Origin: WTFY01 sp026713925
GTDB taxonomy: Bacteria > Pseudomonadota > Gammaproteobacteria > UBA4575
Assembly: GCA_963662355.1 (NCBI GenBank)
Contig: OY759361.1
Location: forward strand, 1,931,580-1,995,579
Direction: 5' to 3'
Length of the DNA stretch: 64,000 bases
Below, one piece after another: positions 1-8,754 of the stretch (positions are counted from its first letter, which is position 1; every line of letters begins with the position of its first letter). The position numbers were made by a program, and so were the translations under genes. Below the pieces are notes generated by a model. It was not told where the DNA came from and ran no database searches. It was given only the letters and a program-made list of their open reading frames with translations.

Positions 1-260
1 AAACGCACTGTCGCCAAAAAATCTGCGGCCAAGAAAGTAACTGCCAAAAAGAAAGCAGCTCCTAAGAGAAGTACCGTCGCTAAAAAGAAAGCCTCGGTGA
101 AAAGGAAACCTGCAAGCAAGAGAAAGACAACTGCTAAAACAGGTGTCAAAAAACGCACTGTCGCCAAAAAATCTGCGGCCAAGAAAGTAACTGCCAAAAA
201 GAAAGCAGCTCCTAAGAGAAGTACCGTCGCTAAAAAGAAAGCCTCGGTGAAAAGGAAACC
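1..260 (+). repeat. 150-bp perfect tandem repeat encoding the basic DksA tail
   Basis: Bases 1-110 recur identically at 151-260, a period of 150 bp or 50 codons, so the reading frame is kept. The array probably continues upstream of the window. The absence of synonymous differences points to a recent or homogenised duplication. Confidence 0.95.
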
Positions 261-804
261 CGCGGCAAAAAGAAAATCAGTGACGACAAAGCCTTCTCTT
301 GCGAAGTCAAAAGCAGACAATAAATTACTTGCAAAAGAAGAAAAGAAGAAAAAACGTGTTGAACTGCTAAAAAGACGCTCATCTGTTGCGATGCCTGTCG
401 AAGGTGTTGCGGCCTATACCACTCACCGCGGTGAAAGTTACATGAGCCCCAAGCAGCTGAAACATTTCCGAAAAATTTTGCTGCAATGGAAACAGGAACT
501 CCTTGATGAAGTAAACCGCACAGTAGACCATATGAAAAAAGATGCGAGTCAGTTTGCTGACCCGGCTGACCGAGCAACACAGGAAGAAGAATTCAGCTTG
601 GAGTTACGCACGCGTGACCGCGAAGGCAAACTTGTACGAAAAATAAATCAGACTTTGGCAGCCATTGATGCAGATGAATACGGCTATTGCGAATCGTGCG
701 GAGTAGAGATAGGTATTAAAAGGCTAGAAGCACGTCCAACAGCGACACTGTGCATCGACTGTAAAACGCTACAGGAAATTAAGGAGAAACAGAACTTTAC
801 ATAA
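1..804 (+). CDS. dksA: RNA polymerase-binding transcription factor DksA with Lys/Ala-rich N-terminal tail (5' end outside window)
   Basis: The frame is open to the first base, so the true start lies upstream of the window. The last 130 or so residues match DksA: a coiled-coil tip reading DPADRATQEEE, which keeps the two Asp and the Ala known to matter in E. coli DksA, and a C-terminal zinc finger (CESC...CIDC). DksA binds the RNA polymerase secondary channel and works with ppGpp. The visible N-terminal part is a very basic Lys/Ala/Arg/Thr tail, built of a tandem DNA repeat, resembling histone H1-like or AlgP tails. Ordinary DksA is about 150 residues; this one is at least 268. The core is certain; the role of the tail is unknown. 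Confidence 0.93.
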   Translation, partial: KRTVAKKSAAKKVTAKKKAAPKRSTVAKKKASVKRKPASKRKTTAKTGVKKRTVAKKSAAKKVTAKKKAAPKRSTVAKKKASVKRKPAAKRKSVTTKPSLAKSKADNKLLAKEEKKKKRVELLKRRSSVAMPVEGVAAYTTHRGESYMSPKQLKHFRKILLQWKQELLDEVNRTVDHMKKDASQFADPADRATQEEEFSLELRTRDREGKLVRKINQTLAAIDADEYGYCESCGVEIGIKRLEARPTATLCIDCKTLQEIKEKQNFT

Positions 805-859
805 TTTTGTTTAATGTGCAGTTAACTCTTTACACCTGTGATTTCTGGTAACTATATTA

Positions 860-1075
860 TCAGCTATCCCCGCTTTTATCCCATCTCCAAGGTTCTTCTT
901 TGGCAATCGCAAAGAAGATCCAAAAATTTCCAATTAGCATAATAATGAGTAGAATTGCTCCTCCCAACGCCCACAGTATATTGCGGTAGTGTTCGGAAAA
1001 ACCACCAAAATGCATGATTGCCACAAACAAAGCGCTCCATAGTGCCATTACAACTAACGCTTGAATTGTACGCAT
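860..1075 (-). CDS. small two-helix membrane protein of unknown function
   Basis: A 71-residue protein with two hydrophobic segments (about residues 5-25 and 33-57) and a charged C-terminal tail with a WRWD motif. I do not recognise the family. It is the last gene of a minus-strand run with the ferredoxin-type reductase 31 bp upstream and the AlkB-like hydroxylase further up, so it may be an accessory membrane subunit of that system. This role rests only on position. Confidence 0.6.
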   Translation of the reverse strand: MRTIQALVVMALWSALFVAIMHFGGFSEHYRNILWALGGAILLIIMLIGNFWIFFAIAKEEPWRWDKSGDS

Positions 1076-1106
1076 ACTCTTCTCCTATAAACTAATCAAT
1101 GTCAAA

Positions 1107-2201
1107 CTAACTCTTAGCACGTCCGCCAGGCATTGAACTTGCGTCAAGAAACTTATCAAAATAAATACTATCTTTTTTCATACCCTGAGCAACCATTACT
1201 TCAATGGCTGCATCGATCATTGGTGGCGGGCCACACAAATAACCTTGCGCCTCACTTAGCGACAGTTTGCCAGTATCAACATAGGCCGACTTGAGGTAAT
1301 CAGTGACCAGCCCTCGAGCACCCTGCCAGTCGCTATCATCAGGTTCCATATTAAGCACGGGAACAAATTCGAATGTGTTATCTTGATTCCATTTCTCCCC
1401 GATCTCTTTCATTTCTTCCAGGCAATACAAGTCTTTTTGAGTTCGGGCACCAAACAAAAACAGACAGTCGCGTGACACCTGTTCATTTGCTGCTGACTCA
1501 AGAATTGCCTTAATTGAACTAATGCCACTACCCCCTGCAATACAAACAATCGGCGTCGGCACTGGACGTAACCAAAAATGGCCATAAGGTCCAGCTACAG
1601 TAACTTTTTCGCTAGAGCGGTCTTCTTTAAATAGCCACTCAGTGAATTCACCGCCTGGGACTAGGCGAACAAAAAAAGTCATCTCATTCTCTGCCTCATT
1701 TTCAGGTGCCTTGGCAAAGGAATAGGATCGTGGTGCGCTGAGACCAGCAACATCTATCTCCGCATATTGACCTGCGATTCCACTTCGGTCGGGCAATGGG
1801 TAATCAGATGTAATGACAATTTCCTTAATGTCATGCGTCAAATCTGTGATGCGAGTCAGCGCCCCTTCAAATGTAACTACTTGATGGGCATGCGATGCAT
1901 CTTCCAGTTCAACTTGTATTTCAATATCACTTTTCAGGCGGGTTTGGCAGGCCAAAATCCACCCTTCATTTAACTGGTCAGGATCCAGCACATAGGAAAA
2001 ATCTGTTAGTGACTTTGTTTTGCCACTTTTCAGAATACACTTACAGGAAGTACAGCTTCCAACACGGCAGTCGTGTGGCCATGGAATTCCAAGTTCCAAA
2101 GCTGCATTGAGCAAATTATCCCCTGCTTCTACAGTAAATTTGTGCTCACCAGAATTGATATTCGCTTGCCAGTCTTTTTTACCGCCAAATAACCCAAACA
2201 T
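1107..2201 (-). CDS. 2Fe-2S ferredoxin/FAD/NAD(P) oxidoreductase, electron donor of an oxygenase
   Basis: This 364-residue protein has the XylA/phenol-hydroxylase-reductase layout. An N-terminal plant-type ferredoxin domain carries the CRVGSCTSCKC cluster motif and a later Cys in LACQTR. A FAD-binding segment follows, with RSYSFAKAP, then an NAD-binding domain with GGSGIS and a C-terminal CGPPPM motif. Such proteins carry electrons from NAD(P)H through FAD to 2Fe-2S and on to an oxygenase. The AlkB/XylM-like hydroxylase in the same run (3364-4506) is the obvious partner. The electron-transfer role is secure; the actual substrate of the system is not shown by sequence. Confidence 0.9.
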   Translation of the reverse strand: MFGLFGGKKDWQANINSGEHKFTVEAGDNLLNAALELGIPWPHDCRVGSCTSCKCILKSGKTKSLTDFSYVLDPDQLNEGWILACQTRLKSDIEIQVELEDASHAHQVVTFEGALTRITDLTHDIKEIVITSDYPLPDRSGIAGQYAEIDVAGLSAPRSYSFAKAPENEAENEMTFFVRLVPGGEFTEWLFKEDRSSEKVTVAGPYGHFWLRPVPTPIVCIAGGSGISSIKAILESAANEQVSRDCLFLFGARTQKDLYCLEEMKEIGEKWNQDNTFEFVPVLNMEPDDSDWQGARGLVTDYLKSAYVDTGKLSLSEAQGYLCGPPPMIDAAIEVMVAQGMKKDSIYFDKFLDASSMPGGRAKS

Positions 2202-2268
2202 AATCCTTCAACCTACACTGGCATCCTGTCCAGTGCAGAGGACGCTAGTGAATATAAAAGATGTGCAT

Positions 2269-2922
2269 TTAAACGTTGATTGAAATGTCTCTCAAAGTCC
2301 CCGATTTAACATCATCCGCAGTAGGCAGACAAGAATAAGGATTCAACTTCTCCTTACTTGTAGATGGATGTAACTTCACTTTTTCATACCAGGCATTCAC
2401 GCCAGAACGAGAACTGATCAAATCACCTGCTCCGCCAATTTCGATCAGGTTGCAGCATGCTGCCCAATGAATGTCGGCTAGTGAGAAATCACCACATATA
2501 AAGTCACCTCTCTTGGGTGGATTTTTCACTTGTTGATCCAGACCATCAAAAAATACAGCGAGCCCTGCCTGATCAATACTATCGCCAAGCACCGTTTGAA
2601 CCCTTTCAGTAGCAATTCCTGCCCATTGGTACATAATTGCCCGATGTACACCATTCCGTGGAACTAATGATGGACCAAATCCTTTGTCATCAAGATAAGA
2701 CATTACGGCTCCTGTGCCGTAGACAACTAAATCTATGTCTTGCAGTACAGGACCAATGCCGTAGGGAGATTTTGCTAGAAACTCACTGTCATCCATACTA
2801 GGGATCACTATAGTTTCTACATCTACACCTTTCTCACCCGCTGTCTGTAAGCACTTCCCTGTATTCGTGCAATCTGGGCGACCGCTCAAAATCATTTTTG
2901 TTCTTAATTGATCTCCAATCAT
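2269..2922 (-). CDS. glutathione S-transferase-like protein
   Basis: A 217-residue protein with the GST fold outline. A thioredoxin-like N-terminal half starts at MILSGRPDC and contains GPVLQDIDLVVYGTGAVMSYL, which corresponds to the glutathione-binding region and the 'aI..YL' helix. An alpha-helical C-terminal half contains GDFSLADIHWAA, the usual N-capping region of GSTs. A GGGGG run sits just ahead of the ATG. It lies between the small ferredoxin and the reductase of the hydroxylase cluster, so it may process or detoxify a hydroxylation product. Substrate unknown. Confidence 0.75.
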   Translation of the reverse strand: MIGDQLRTKMILSGRPDCTNTGKCLQTAGEKGVDVETIVIPSMDDSEFLAKSPYGIGPVLQDIDLVVYGTGAVMSYLDDKGFGPSLVPRNGVHRAIMYQWAGIATERVQTVLGDSIDQAGLAVFFDGLDQQVKNPPKRGDFICGDFSLADIHWAACCNLIEIGGAGDLISSRSGVNAWYEKVKLHPSTSKEKLNPYSCLPTADDVKSGTLRDISINV

Positions 2923-3046
2923 ATATCCCCCTAACTCACTAGTCTTATCAGGATAGCTTTATAACAAGCCTTACATAGCCTTCTTACAGATTTCCCGACG
3001 TTCCAAGTCAATTAAAATACTGGAGCGTTAAATACTGAGAATGTAA

Positions 3047-3226
3047 TCATTCCTGTATTTGCAGCGCTCCAGATGGACATTTTGATACAGTCTCACGAAT
3101 CTCAGCTTCCGGAGCTGCACTTGTATCAATCACAAATTGCCCGTCTTCTACCTTGAATACTGTAGGGGAGCCTTTCACACACTCTCCAGCGTGGCTGCAA
3201 ATATTTGCATCATAAGTCACTTCCAT
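3047..3226 (-). CDS. Fer4_19-type small iron-sulfur protein
   Basis: A 59-residue gene with a strong AGGAGG ribosome-binding site nine bases before its ATG. The protein has the signature of the divergent Fer4_19 (YjdI-like) family: CSHAGEC near residue 10, a VFKVEDG stretch, and a C-terminal KCPSGAL (Cys 50). Family members carry a single iron-sulfur cluster. It sits between the AlkB-like hydroxylase (upstream) and the GST-like gene. It may relay electrons from the reductase to the hydroxylase, or serve a regulatory or assembly role; the sequence does not decide this. Confidence 0.85.
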   Translation of the reverse strand: MEVTYDANICSHAGECVKGSPTVFKVEDGQFVIDTSAAPEAEIRETVSKCPSGALQIQE

Positions 3227-3363
3227 CGTAATTACCTCCTAGTTTGCTTGCTTTTAACAACTCAATATTTAAGCATTTAACTGCTGTTGTTCGCAGATTT
3301 TTAAGCCTTGTCAACAAAATAATATCTTCATCTTCTACTAATCGAGAATAAAACCAGCACGGT

Positions 3364-4506
3364 TTATGCGTATCCTGCCTGTTTATTCATCCTGGCCGCA
3401 ACCTTCAACTCGCCCTCACTCGCCATCTCATCGTCCCACTTCGCCAACTGCTTCTTCATGTACGCATGAAACACCGGGGGCAACAACGCCAACGCATACA
3501 ACGTGAAATACCCCCGTCCGCAATTCGGGGCGCCGACCTCGTCCAACTCCCAAAAATGCGTCTCCCCGCGATCATGATGATCCGCCTGACGCCCAATCTC
3601 TATGAAAAACCAGCTCGTAAACGCCGTCGAATTGTCCCAGCTGTGACGGTAGTCTATCGGCTGACCCTTCTCCCGAATCAACCCGTAATGCTCCAGAAAA
3701 TTCAACGCCTCCAACTCAAAATTCGACATCACCCATACCGCCGCCAAACACAACAACCCAAGCCAGCCCCCCACAAACCAAAACAAAAATACCGTCGGCA
3801 ACGCCATGAAATACCCCCGTATCCAACGATTCTGCCACGATACAAACGGCACCCCCAGACGACTCAATCGCTGCTTCTCCATCATGAACAAAAACTTGCT
3901 CTGACCAAACCCGGACAACGGATAATGCCGAAACAAACTCCGACCCCGGGGACACGTCGCCGGATCGTCCTCATGCGCCAACTCCAAATGATGATTGTAT
4001 ACATGCGCATAACAAAAATGCGCCTTGCCGCTCAACCCCATCATCCAGCGCGCTATCACAAAACTGAACCCCTTCGTATGCGCCAACTCATGACCATAGA
4101 TGATCCCTATCCCCGCAAATATCCCCGTCGACAATACCGCTCCCCATAACTGCGTCCCCGTGATCCCGTCCTGAATCGACAACCCAAACAACGTCGTCTC
4201 CCCAATCGGTACCCCGTTCACGTACTGCCAGATCCGCCACGCCAACGCTACCTGCAAGACCACAAATACCCCCAGCATCCCGTACATCGTGCCGTTCAAT
4301 AACGGTACCACTCCCTGCGTCTCCCCCGACTCGTCAAACCCCGCCCCAGGCGTCTGCGCCGTCGTCAACGTGTCCACGATAATCCCAACCCCAAGCAACA
4401 CTACGCCCGCCCATACCCACGGACCCCCGGCCAATACCCCAAATAATGTCGCTATGATCAGTAATGGCGCTAAAAAATACCGCACATTAATTAAAAATTT
4501 GCTCAT
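3364..4506 (-). CDS. AlkB/XylM-family integral membrane di-iron hydroxylase
   Basis: I choose the ATG at 4506 (380 residues) because GGAGT lies just ahead of it; a longer frame reaches 4563. The protein has several membrane segments and the histidine boxes of the AlkB/fatty-acid desaturase superfamily: HELAH, HVYNHH followed by EDDPATCPRG, NFLEHYG, and RQADHH near the end. In canonical AlkB the last box reads RHSDHH; here its first His is Gln. Such enzymes hydroxylate alkanes or the methyl groups of aromatics, using O2 and electrons from a ferredoxin or reductase, both of which lie downstream. Codon use is strikingly G-ending (GGG, TTG, ACG, GCG), unlike the neighbours, which suggests transfer. 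Substrate not determinable. Confidence 0.88.
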   Translation of the reverse strand: MSKFLINVRYFLAPLLIIATLFGVLAGGPWVWAGVVLLGVGIIVDTLTTAQTPGAGFDESGETQGVVPLLNGTMYGMLGVFVVLQVALAWRIWQYVNGVPIGETTLFGLSIQDGITGTQLWGAVLSTGIFAGIGIIYGHELAHTKGFSFVIARWMMGLSGKAHFCYAHVYNHHLELAHEDDPATCPRGRSLFRHYPLSGFGQSKFLFMMEKQRLSRLGVPFVSWQNRWIRGYFMALPTVFLFWFVGGWLGLLCLAAVWVMSNFELEALNFLEHYGLIREKGQPIDYRHSWDNSTAFTSWFFIEIGRQADHHDRGETHFWELDEVGAPNCGRGYFTLYALALLPPVFHAYMKKQLAKWDDEMASEGELKVAARMNKQAGYA

Positions 4507-4753
4507 CTCGGACTCCTCGCTCGAAAGAACATATAGCTGAACAACTGTTTCTGACTTTAGCATTGCCCGATTGATGACCGGGCATTACGGTTTTAATTTT
4601 GTGGAAAGTATAGCACTCCTGCCAATTTAGTTAATACCATTTTTACCCAAGCGATTCATTCCATGCATGAATCAGGCTCTAAGTGCAATAACTTAGACAT
4701 GGAAAGCAAACGAGACAGGCAGATTAAATATCAGGAGAACAGAATTTGAATAC

Positions 4754-5161
4754 CTAAATATCCTGTTTTAGATCAAATATTAAAGAAACAGAATTTATGC
4801 AGTACCTAAGATTCGTAGGGGGTGGCCCATCGTCAAACACATGACCCAAATGGGATTCACAGTTGCTGCAAACAACTTCTGTCCGCAGCATCCAGTGTCC
4901 CCTGTCCGGCTTGGTTGCAACACTCTCGTCGTTGAGTGGCTGCCAGAAGCTCGGCCAGCCTGTCTCTGAATCAAACTTGTGTTGCGAATCAAATAATGGT
5001 GCGTTGCAACATACACAATAATAAACGCCAGACTTATGATGGTCCAAGTACTCGCCAGTGAAGGGTGCTTCAGTACCTTTTTGCCTGCAGACCCGGAATT
5101 GCTCGTGCGTCAGAAGTTGACGCCATTCTTGCTCAGATTTGTTTATCAATTTCCCAGACAT
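4754..5161 (-). CDS. msrB: peptide-methionine (R)-S-oxide reductase
   Basis: A 135-residue MsrB, the usual length. Two CxxC zinc pairs (CVCC and CSNC), the ETGWPSFW and HLGHVFDDG motifs and the catalytic RYCINSVSL Cys are all present. It reduces methionine-R-sulfoxide in oxidised proteins, with thioredoxin as reductant. The ATG at 5161 is preferred over a TTG three bases earlier. It ends the minus-strand run that begins with rimP, 14 bp past pnp, and could be co-transcribed with it. Confidence 0.95.
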   Translation of the reverse strand: MSGKLINKSEQEWRQLLTHEQFRVCRQKGTEAPFTGEYLDHHKSGVYYCVCCNAPLFDSQHKFDSETGWPSFWQPLNDESVATKPDRGHWMLRTEVVCSNCESHLGHVFDDGPPPTNLRYCINSVSLIFDLKQDI

Positions 5162-5175
5162 CAAAAAAGCTGTAA

Positions 5176-7278
5176 TTATGAAATGTGTGATGTCCGTTCA
5201 CTTTCAACAGCTTTCATACTTAATCTAACACGCCCTTGTTTATCTATTTCAAGTACCTTGACCTTAACCATGTCACCTTCCGAAAGTTCATCCGAGACAT
5301 TTTCTACACGCTTATGTGAAATTTGTGAAATATGCACCAAGCCGTCTTTACCAGGCAACACACTTACAAAAGCTCCAAAATCCATAATCTTTACAACCTT
5401 TCCCTCGTAAATCTTCCCCACTTCTACATCAGCCGTTATACTTTCTATACGGCGCTTGGCATCATCACCAGCAGCCTTATCTACCGATGCAATACGCACT
5501 AAACCGTCATCGTCGATATCTATGGTGGTTCCGGTCTCTTCAGTCAACGCTCGAATAGTTGCACCACCTTTACCTATTACATCACGTATTTTTTCAGGGT
5601 TGATTTTCAATACTGTGAAACGTGGAGCATGCTCGGACATCTCTTGACGGGGTGCTGAAATAACAGTACTCATTTCTCCAAGAATATGCAGCAGCCCTTC
5701 GCGTGCTTGCCCGAGTGCAATCTCCATAATCTCTCTGGTAATTCCATCAATTTTGATATCCATTTGTAGTGCAGTGATCCCCTGCTCGGTTCCCGCCACC
5801 TTAAAATCCATATCCCCCAAGTGATCCTCATCACCCAGAATATCTGTAAGAACTGCAAAATCATCGCCCTCCTTAATGAGGCCCATTGCAATTCCAGCAA
5901 CCGGTGCTTTAATGGGCACACCCGAATCCATCAGAGAGAGACTGGTACCACACACACTTGCCATGGAACTGGAGCCATTCGATTCTGTAATTTCAGAAAC
6001 CACCCTAATAACATAAGGAAAATCCTCTTCACTCGGAACCACTGCCCGAATGCCTCGCTTGGCAAGTTTGCCGTGACCGATCTCTCGGCGTTTAGGCGAG
6101 CCCACCATCCCAGTTTCTCCTACACAAAATGGTGGAAAATTGTAATGCAACATGAAATTATCTTTGAATTCGCCTTCTATGGCATCCACCAGTTGTGCAT
6201 CCCTACCTGTACCCAGCGTTGTACTTACCAAAGCCTGTGTTTCTCCACGCGTAAATAGTGCGCTCCCATGCACACGGGGCAGCACCCCAATCCGGATATT
6301 GATTGGGCGGACGGTATTCTTATCGCGGCCATCAATCCGTTGCTCACCGGCAAGTATCCGGTTTCGTACGATTTCTTTCTCAAGCTTACTGAATGCATTG
6401 AGAATTTCTGCCTCACTTGGGTTTTCCTGGTCACTTGATACTGAGGTAACTAGCTGATCGCGTATTTCACTGACTTTATTTTGACGCGCCAGTTTCTCGG
6501 CAATTTGATACGCATCGCCCAGTTGTTCGCGACATTGAGCTTCTACTTTCCCTGCAAGCGCTTCATCTGCCTGTGGAGCTTGCCACTCCCATGAAGGCTT
6601 GTTGACTTCCTGGGAAAAATCTTTAATCGCTTGAACGGCTTTCTGAAGCTGTTCATGACCGAACATTACAGCGCCCAGCATGACCTCTTCAGAAAGGATA
6701 TCCGCTTCTGACTCCACCATTAAAACGGCACTTTGCGTACCAGCTACAACTAAATCCAGCATCGAGTCCTCCATTTTGAAGTTGTCTGGATTCAATACGT
6801 AGTTGCCGTCAATATAGCCAACCCGGGCGGCACCAATAGGCCCGTCAAAGGGTATTCCGGAGACAGCTAATGCAGCTGAAGCCCCAAGCAGAGCTGGGAT
6901 GTCAGGATCAATAGCAGTATTCACTGACACTACCGTTGCAATGATCTGCACTTCATTTAGAAAGCCCTTTGGGAACAAGGGCCGCAAGGGGCGATCAATG
7001 AGCCGACAAGTCATGGTTTCCTTTTCAGATGGGCGTCCTTCACGTTTGAAGAAGCCTCCAGGAATTTTTCCTGCCGCATACGTTTTTTCCTGGTAATTGA
7101 CAGTGAGCGGGAAAAAATCTCGGTTGGGATCAGGCTCCTTTCTTCCCACTACTGTAACCAGTACTGATGTTTCCCCCATGTCTACAAGCACGGCACCATC
7201 AGCCTGACGTGCAATTTCTCCAGTCTCTAATGTAACGAGGTGGTCACCATACGAAAAAGATTTTGTTACTTTGCTCAC
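5176..7278 (-). CDS. pnp: polyribonucleotide nucleotidyltransferase (PNPase)
   Basis: A 700-residue PNPase of standard length, starting at GTG. Order of domains: first RNase PH domain, alpha-helical linker, second RNase PH domain with the catalytic region around DILGDEDHLGDMDFKVAG, a KH domain with VIGKGGATIR, and a C-terminal S1 domain with GKIYEGKVVKIMDFGAFV. It degrades RNA 3' to 5' by phosphorolysis. It follows rpsO as in other gammaproteobacteria, with an intercistronic terminator between them. Confidence 0.98.
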   Translation of the reverse strand: MSKVTKSFSYGDHLVTLETGEIARQADGAVLVDMGETSVLVTVVGRKEPDPNRDFFPLTVNYQEKTYAAGKIPGGFFKREGRPSEKETMTCRLIDRPLRPLFPKGFLNEVQIIATVVSVNTAIDPDIPALLGASAALAVSGIPFDGPIGAARVGYIDGNYVLNPDNFKMEDSMLDLVVAGTQSAVLMVESEADILSEEVMLGAVMFGHEQLQKAVQAIKDFSQEVNKPSWEWQAPQADEALAGKVEAQCREQLGDAYQIAEKLARQNKVSEIRDQLVTSVSSDQENPSEAEILNAFSKLEKEIVRNRILAGEQRIDGRDKNTVRPINIRIGVLPRVHGSALFTRGETQALVSTTLGTGRDAQLVDAIEGEFKDNFMLHYNFPPFCVGETGMVGSPKRREIGHGKLAKRGIRAVVPSEEDFPYVIRVVSEITESNGSSSMASVCGTSLSLMDSGVPIKAPVAGIAMGLIKEGDDFAVLTDILGDEDHLGDMDFKVAGTEQGITALQMDIKIDGITREIMEIALGQAREGLLHILGEMSTVISAPRQEMSEHAPRFTVLKINPEKIRDVIGKGGATIRALTEETGTTIDIDDDGLVRIASVDKAAGDDAKRRIESITADVEVGKIYEGKVVKIMDFGAFVSVLPGKDGLVHISQISHKRVENVSDELSEGDMVKVKVLEIDKQGRVRLSMKAVESERTSHIS

Positions 7279-7308
7279 TGTTTAATTCCGTTTATTGAAT
7301 TGCTGACT

Positions 7309-7345
7309 AAAAAAATCTGTCCATGAAAACAGTATCTTCATGGAC
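7309..7345 (-). terminator. Rho-independent terminator between rpsO and pnp
   Basis: On the minus strand an eight-base stem GTCCATGA/TCATGGAC with an 11-base loop is followed by a run of seven T. It lies 77 bp past the rpsO stop and 30 bp before the pnp start, the same place as the rpsO terminator of E. coli. It probably reduces read-through so that pnp depends on partial read-through or on its own promoter. Confidence 0.85.
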
Positions 7346-7422
7346 GTGAATGTGCATACTGTGATGTCAATATTCCTCAATACTCACTGATAGCGTTAAA
7401 CCCAGCAAAAGGGGGCAATCTT

Positions 7423-7692
7423 TCAGCGCCTTAATCCAAGAGAACCGATCAACTCCTGATATCTTTTCTGATTCTTTTTTCGTAAATAATCAAGAAGTTT
7501 TCTACGATGATTGACCATCTTGAGTAAACCATGGCGCGAATGATGGTCTTTCTTGTGTGATTCAAGATGTCCGCTTAAATGCGAGATGCGAGCAGACAAA
7601 AGTGCAACCTGCACTTCAGGTGAGCCTGTGTCAGTATCACTACGCTGATATTTCTTAACAATCTTTGACTTCTCTGCTGCAGCATATGCCAT
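7423..7692 (-). CDS. rpsO: 30S ribosomal protein S15
   Basis: 89 residues, the exact family length when started at the ATG at 7692 (MAYAAAEKSK). The characteristic TGSPEVQVALLSARI, LSGHLESHKKDHHSRHGL and RRKLLDYL segments are present. S15 binds 16S rRNA early in 30S assembly. Longer upstream starts add residues not found in the family and are rejected. Confidence 0.98.
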   Translation of the reverse strand: MAYAAAEKSKIVKKYQRSDTDTGSPEVQVALLSARISHLSGHLESHKKDHHSRHGLLKMVNHRRKLLDYLRKKNQKRYQELIGSLGLRR

Positions 7693-7839
7693 ATTTCTGT
7701 ATAGCCTTTCCAACCTTGTTACTACGTATATTGTATTTCTGGGCGGCGATTCTACCACGTAACCCCCTACAAACAAGAAAAATATCCAAAAGCTTGACTG
7801 ATCGTTTCACTTGACAATCCAAGTCAGTTCCTCAGCTAT

Positions 7840-8748
7840 TCAGTCCAAGCGCTTAGGAACGATGCGCCCATCTTCCAGCACGGTGCCAATCCCAAAAAAC
7901 CGCTTACTCACATCATAAATTCTAACGATATCCTGGGTAGGTGATTGCGGTATCCTAACTGGGTGACCATTGCGAATCTTTTCCATCATAGTTTCATCAA
8001 ATAAAACTGCAGGACAAGACTGCAAGGCATCATCGACAGGCAGCAACATTTCATCCAGAGAAGTAAATCCAGTAGCTGAGACTTCATCCAGCTTCATAAG
8101 AGTATGTAGTTCGCGGTTCACAAATGGCCCTAAGCCAGTCCGCCTTAGCCCAAAAACATGTGCGCCACAGCCCAGATATTCACCAAGATCTTCTGCAAGG
8201 GTCCTGACATAGGTGCCTTTGGAACAGTGCACATCCATCTGCAAGATTTCAGCATCTCTTTTTATCAACTCAAACTTGTGCACCTTGACTTGCCTTGGGG
8301 GACGCTCAACCTCAATCCCTTTTCTTGCAAGCTTATACAATCGGGTACCCTGATATTTTAATGCAGAATACATCGGGGGAGTCTGTTCGACGTCACCTGT
8401 CAGATGCCGCAAGGCCCGGTGAATCTGTACATCTGTCACCGACAATGCATCTTGCCTACCTGTTACACGGCCATCTGCATCGCCTGTATCGGTAGACACG
8501 CCAAGCTTCAATAACACTTGGTAATGTTTGTCTGAATTCAGTAGAAAGTCTGAAAGCTTCGTAGCTCGACCAAAACAGATAACCAGCAGACCCGTTGCAA
8601 GAGGATCCAGACTTCCCGTATGCCCTGCCTTGTCAGCGTTGAATATCTTTTTTACTTTCTGTAATGCCAGGTTTGAAGTAATACCTGAAGGTTTGTCCAG
8701 CAATAACAGACCGTTCAGAGCACGCCCTTTACGTTTTCTTCTGGACAT
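7840..8748 (-). CDS. truB: tRNA pseudouridine synthase B
   Basis: A 302-residue TruB that makes pseudouridine 55 in the T-loop of tRNAs. Motif I (LDKPSGITSN), the catalytic-Asp motif GHTGSLDPLATGLLVI and the later SKGTYVRTLAEDLG segment are intact. The C-terminal 80 residues fit a PUA RNA-binding domain. It lies 6 bp after rbfA in the standard order. Confidence 0.97.
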   Translation of the reverse strand: MSRRKRKGRALNGLLLLDKPSGITSNLALQKVKKIFNADKAGHTGSLDPLATGLLVICFGRATKLSDFLLNSDKHYQVLLKLGVSTDTGDADGRVTGRQDALSVTDVQIHRALRHLTGDVEQTPPMYSALKYQGTRLYKLARKGIEVERPPRQVKVHKFELIKRDAEILQMDVHCSKGTYVRTLAEDLGEYLGCGAHVFGLRRTGLGPFVNRELHTLMKLDEVSATGFTSLDEMLLPVDDALQSCPAVLFDETMMEKIRNGHPVRIPQSPTQDIVRIYDVSKRFFGIGTVLEDGRIVPKRLD

Positions 8749-8754
8749 GATGGA

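Noticed and set aside
3466..4149. 227-codon open frame on the plus strand, very basic
   Set aside because: It lies antisense to the hydroxylase gene, whose G-ending codons remove stops from the other strand. The protein has no recognisable domain and low-complexity Arg/Pro/Gln content.
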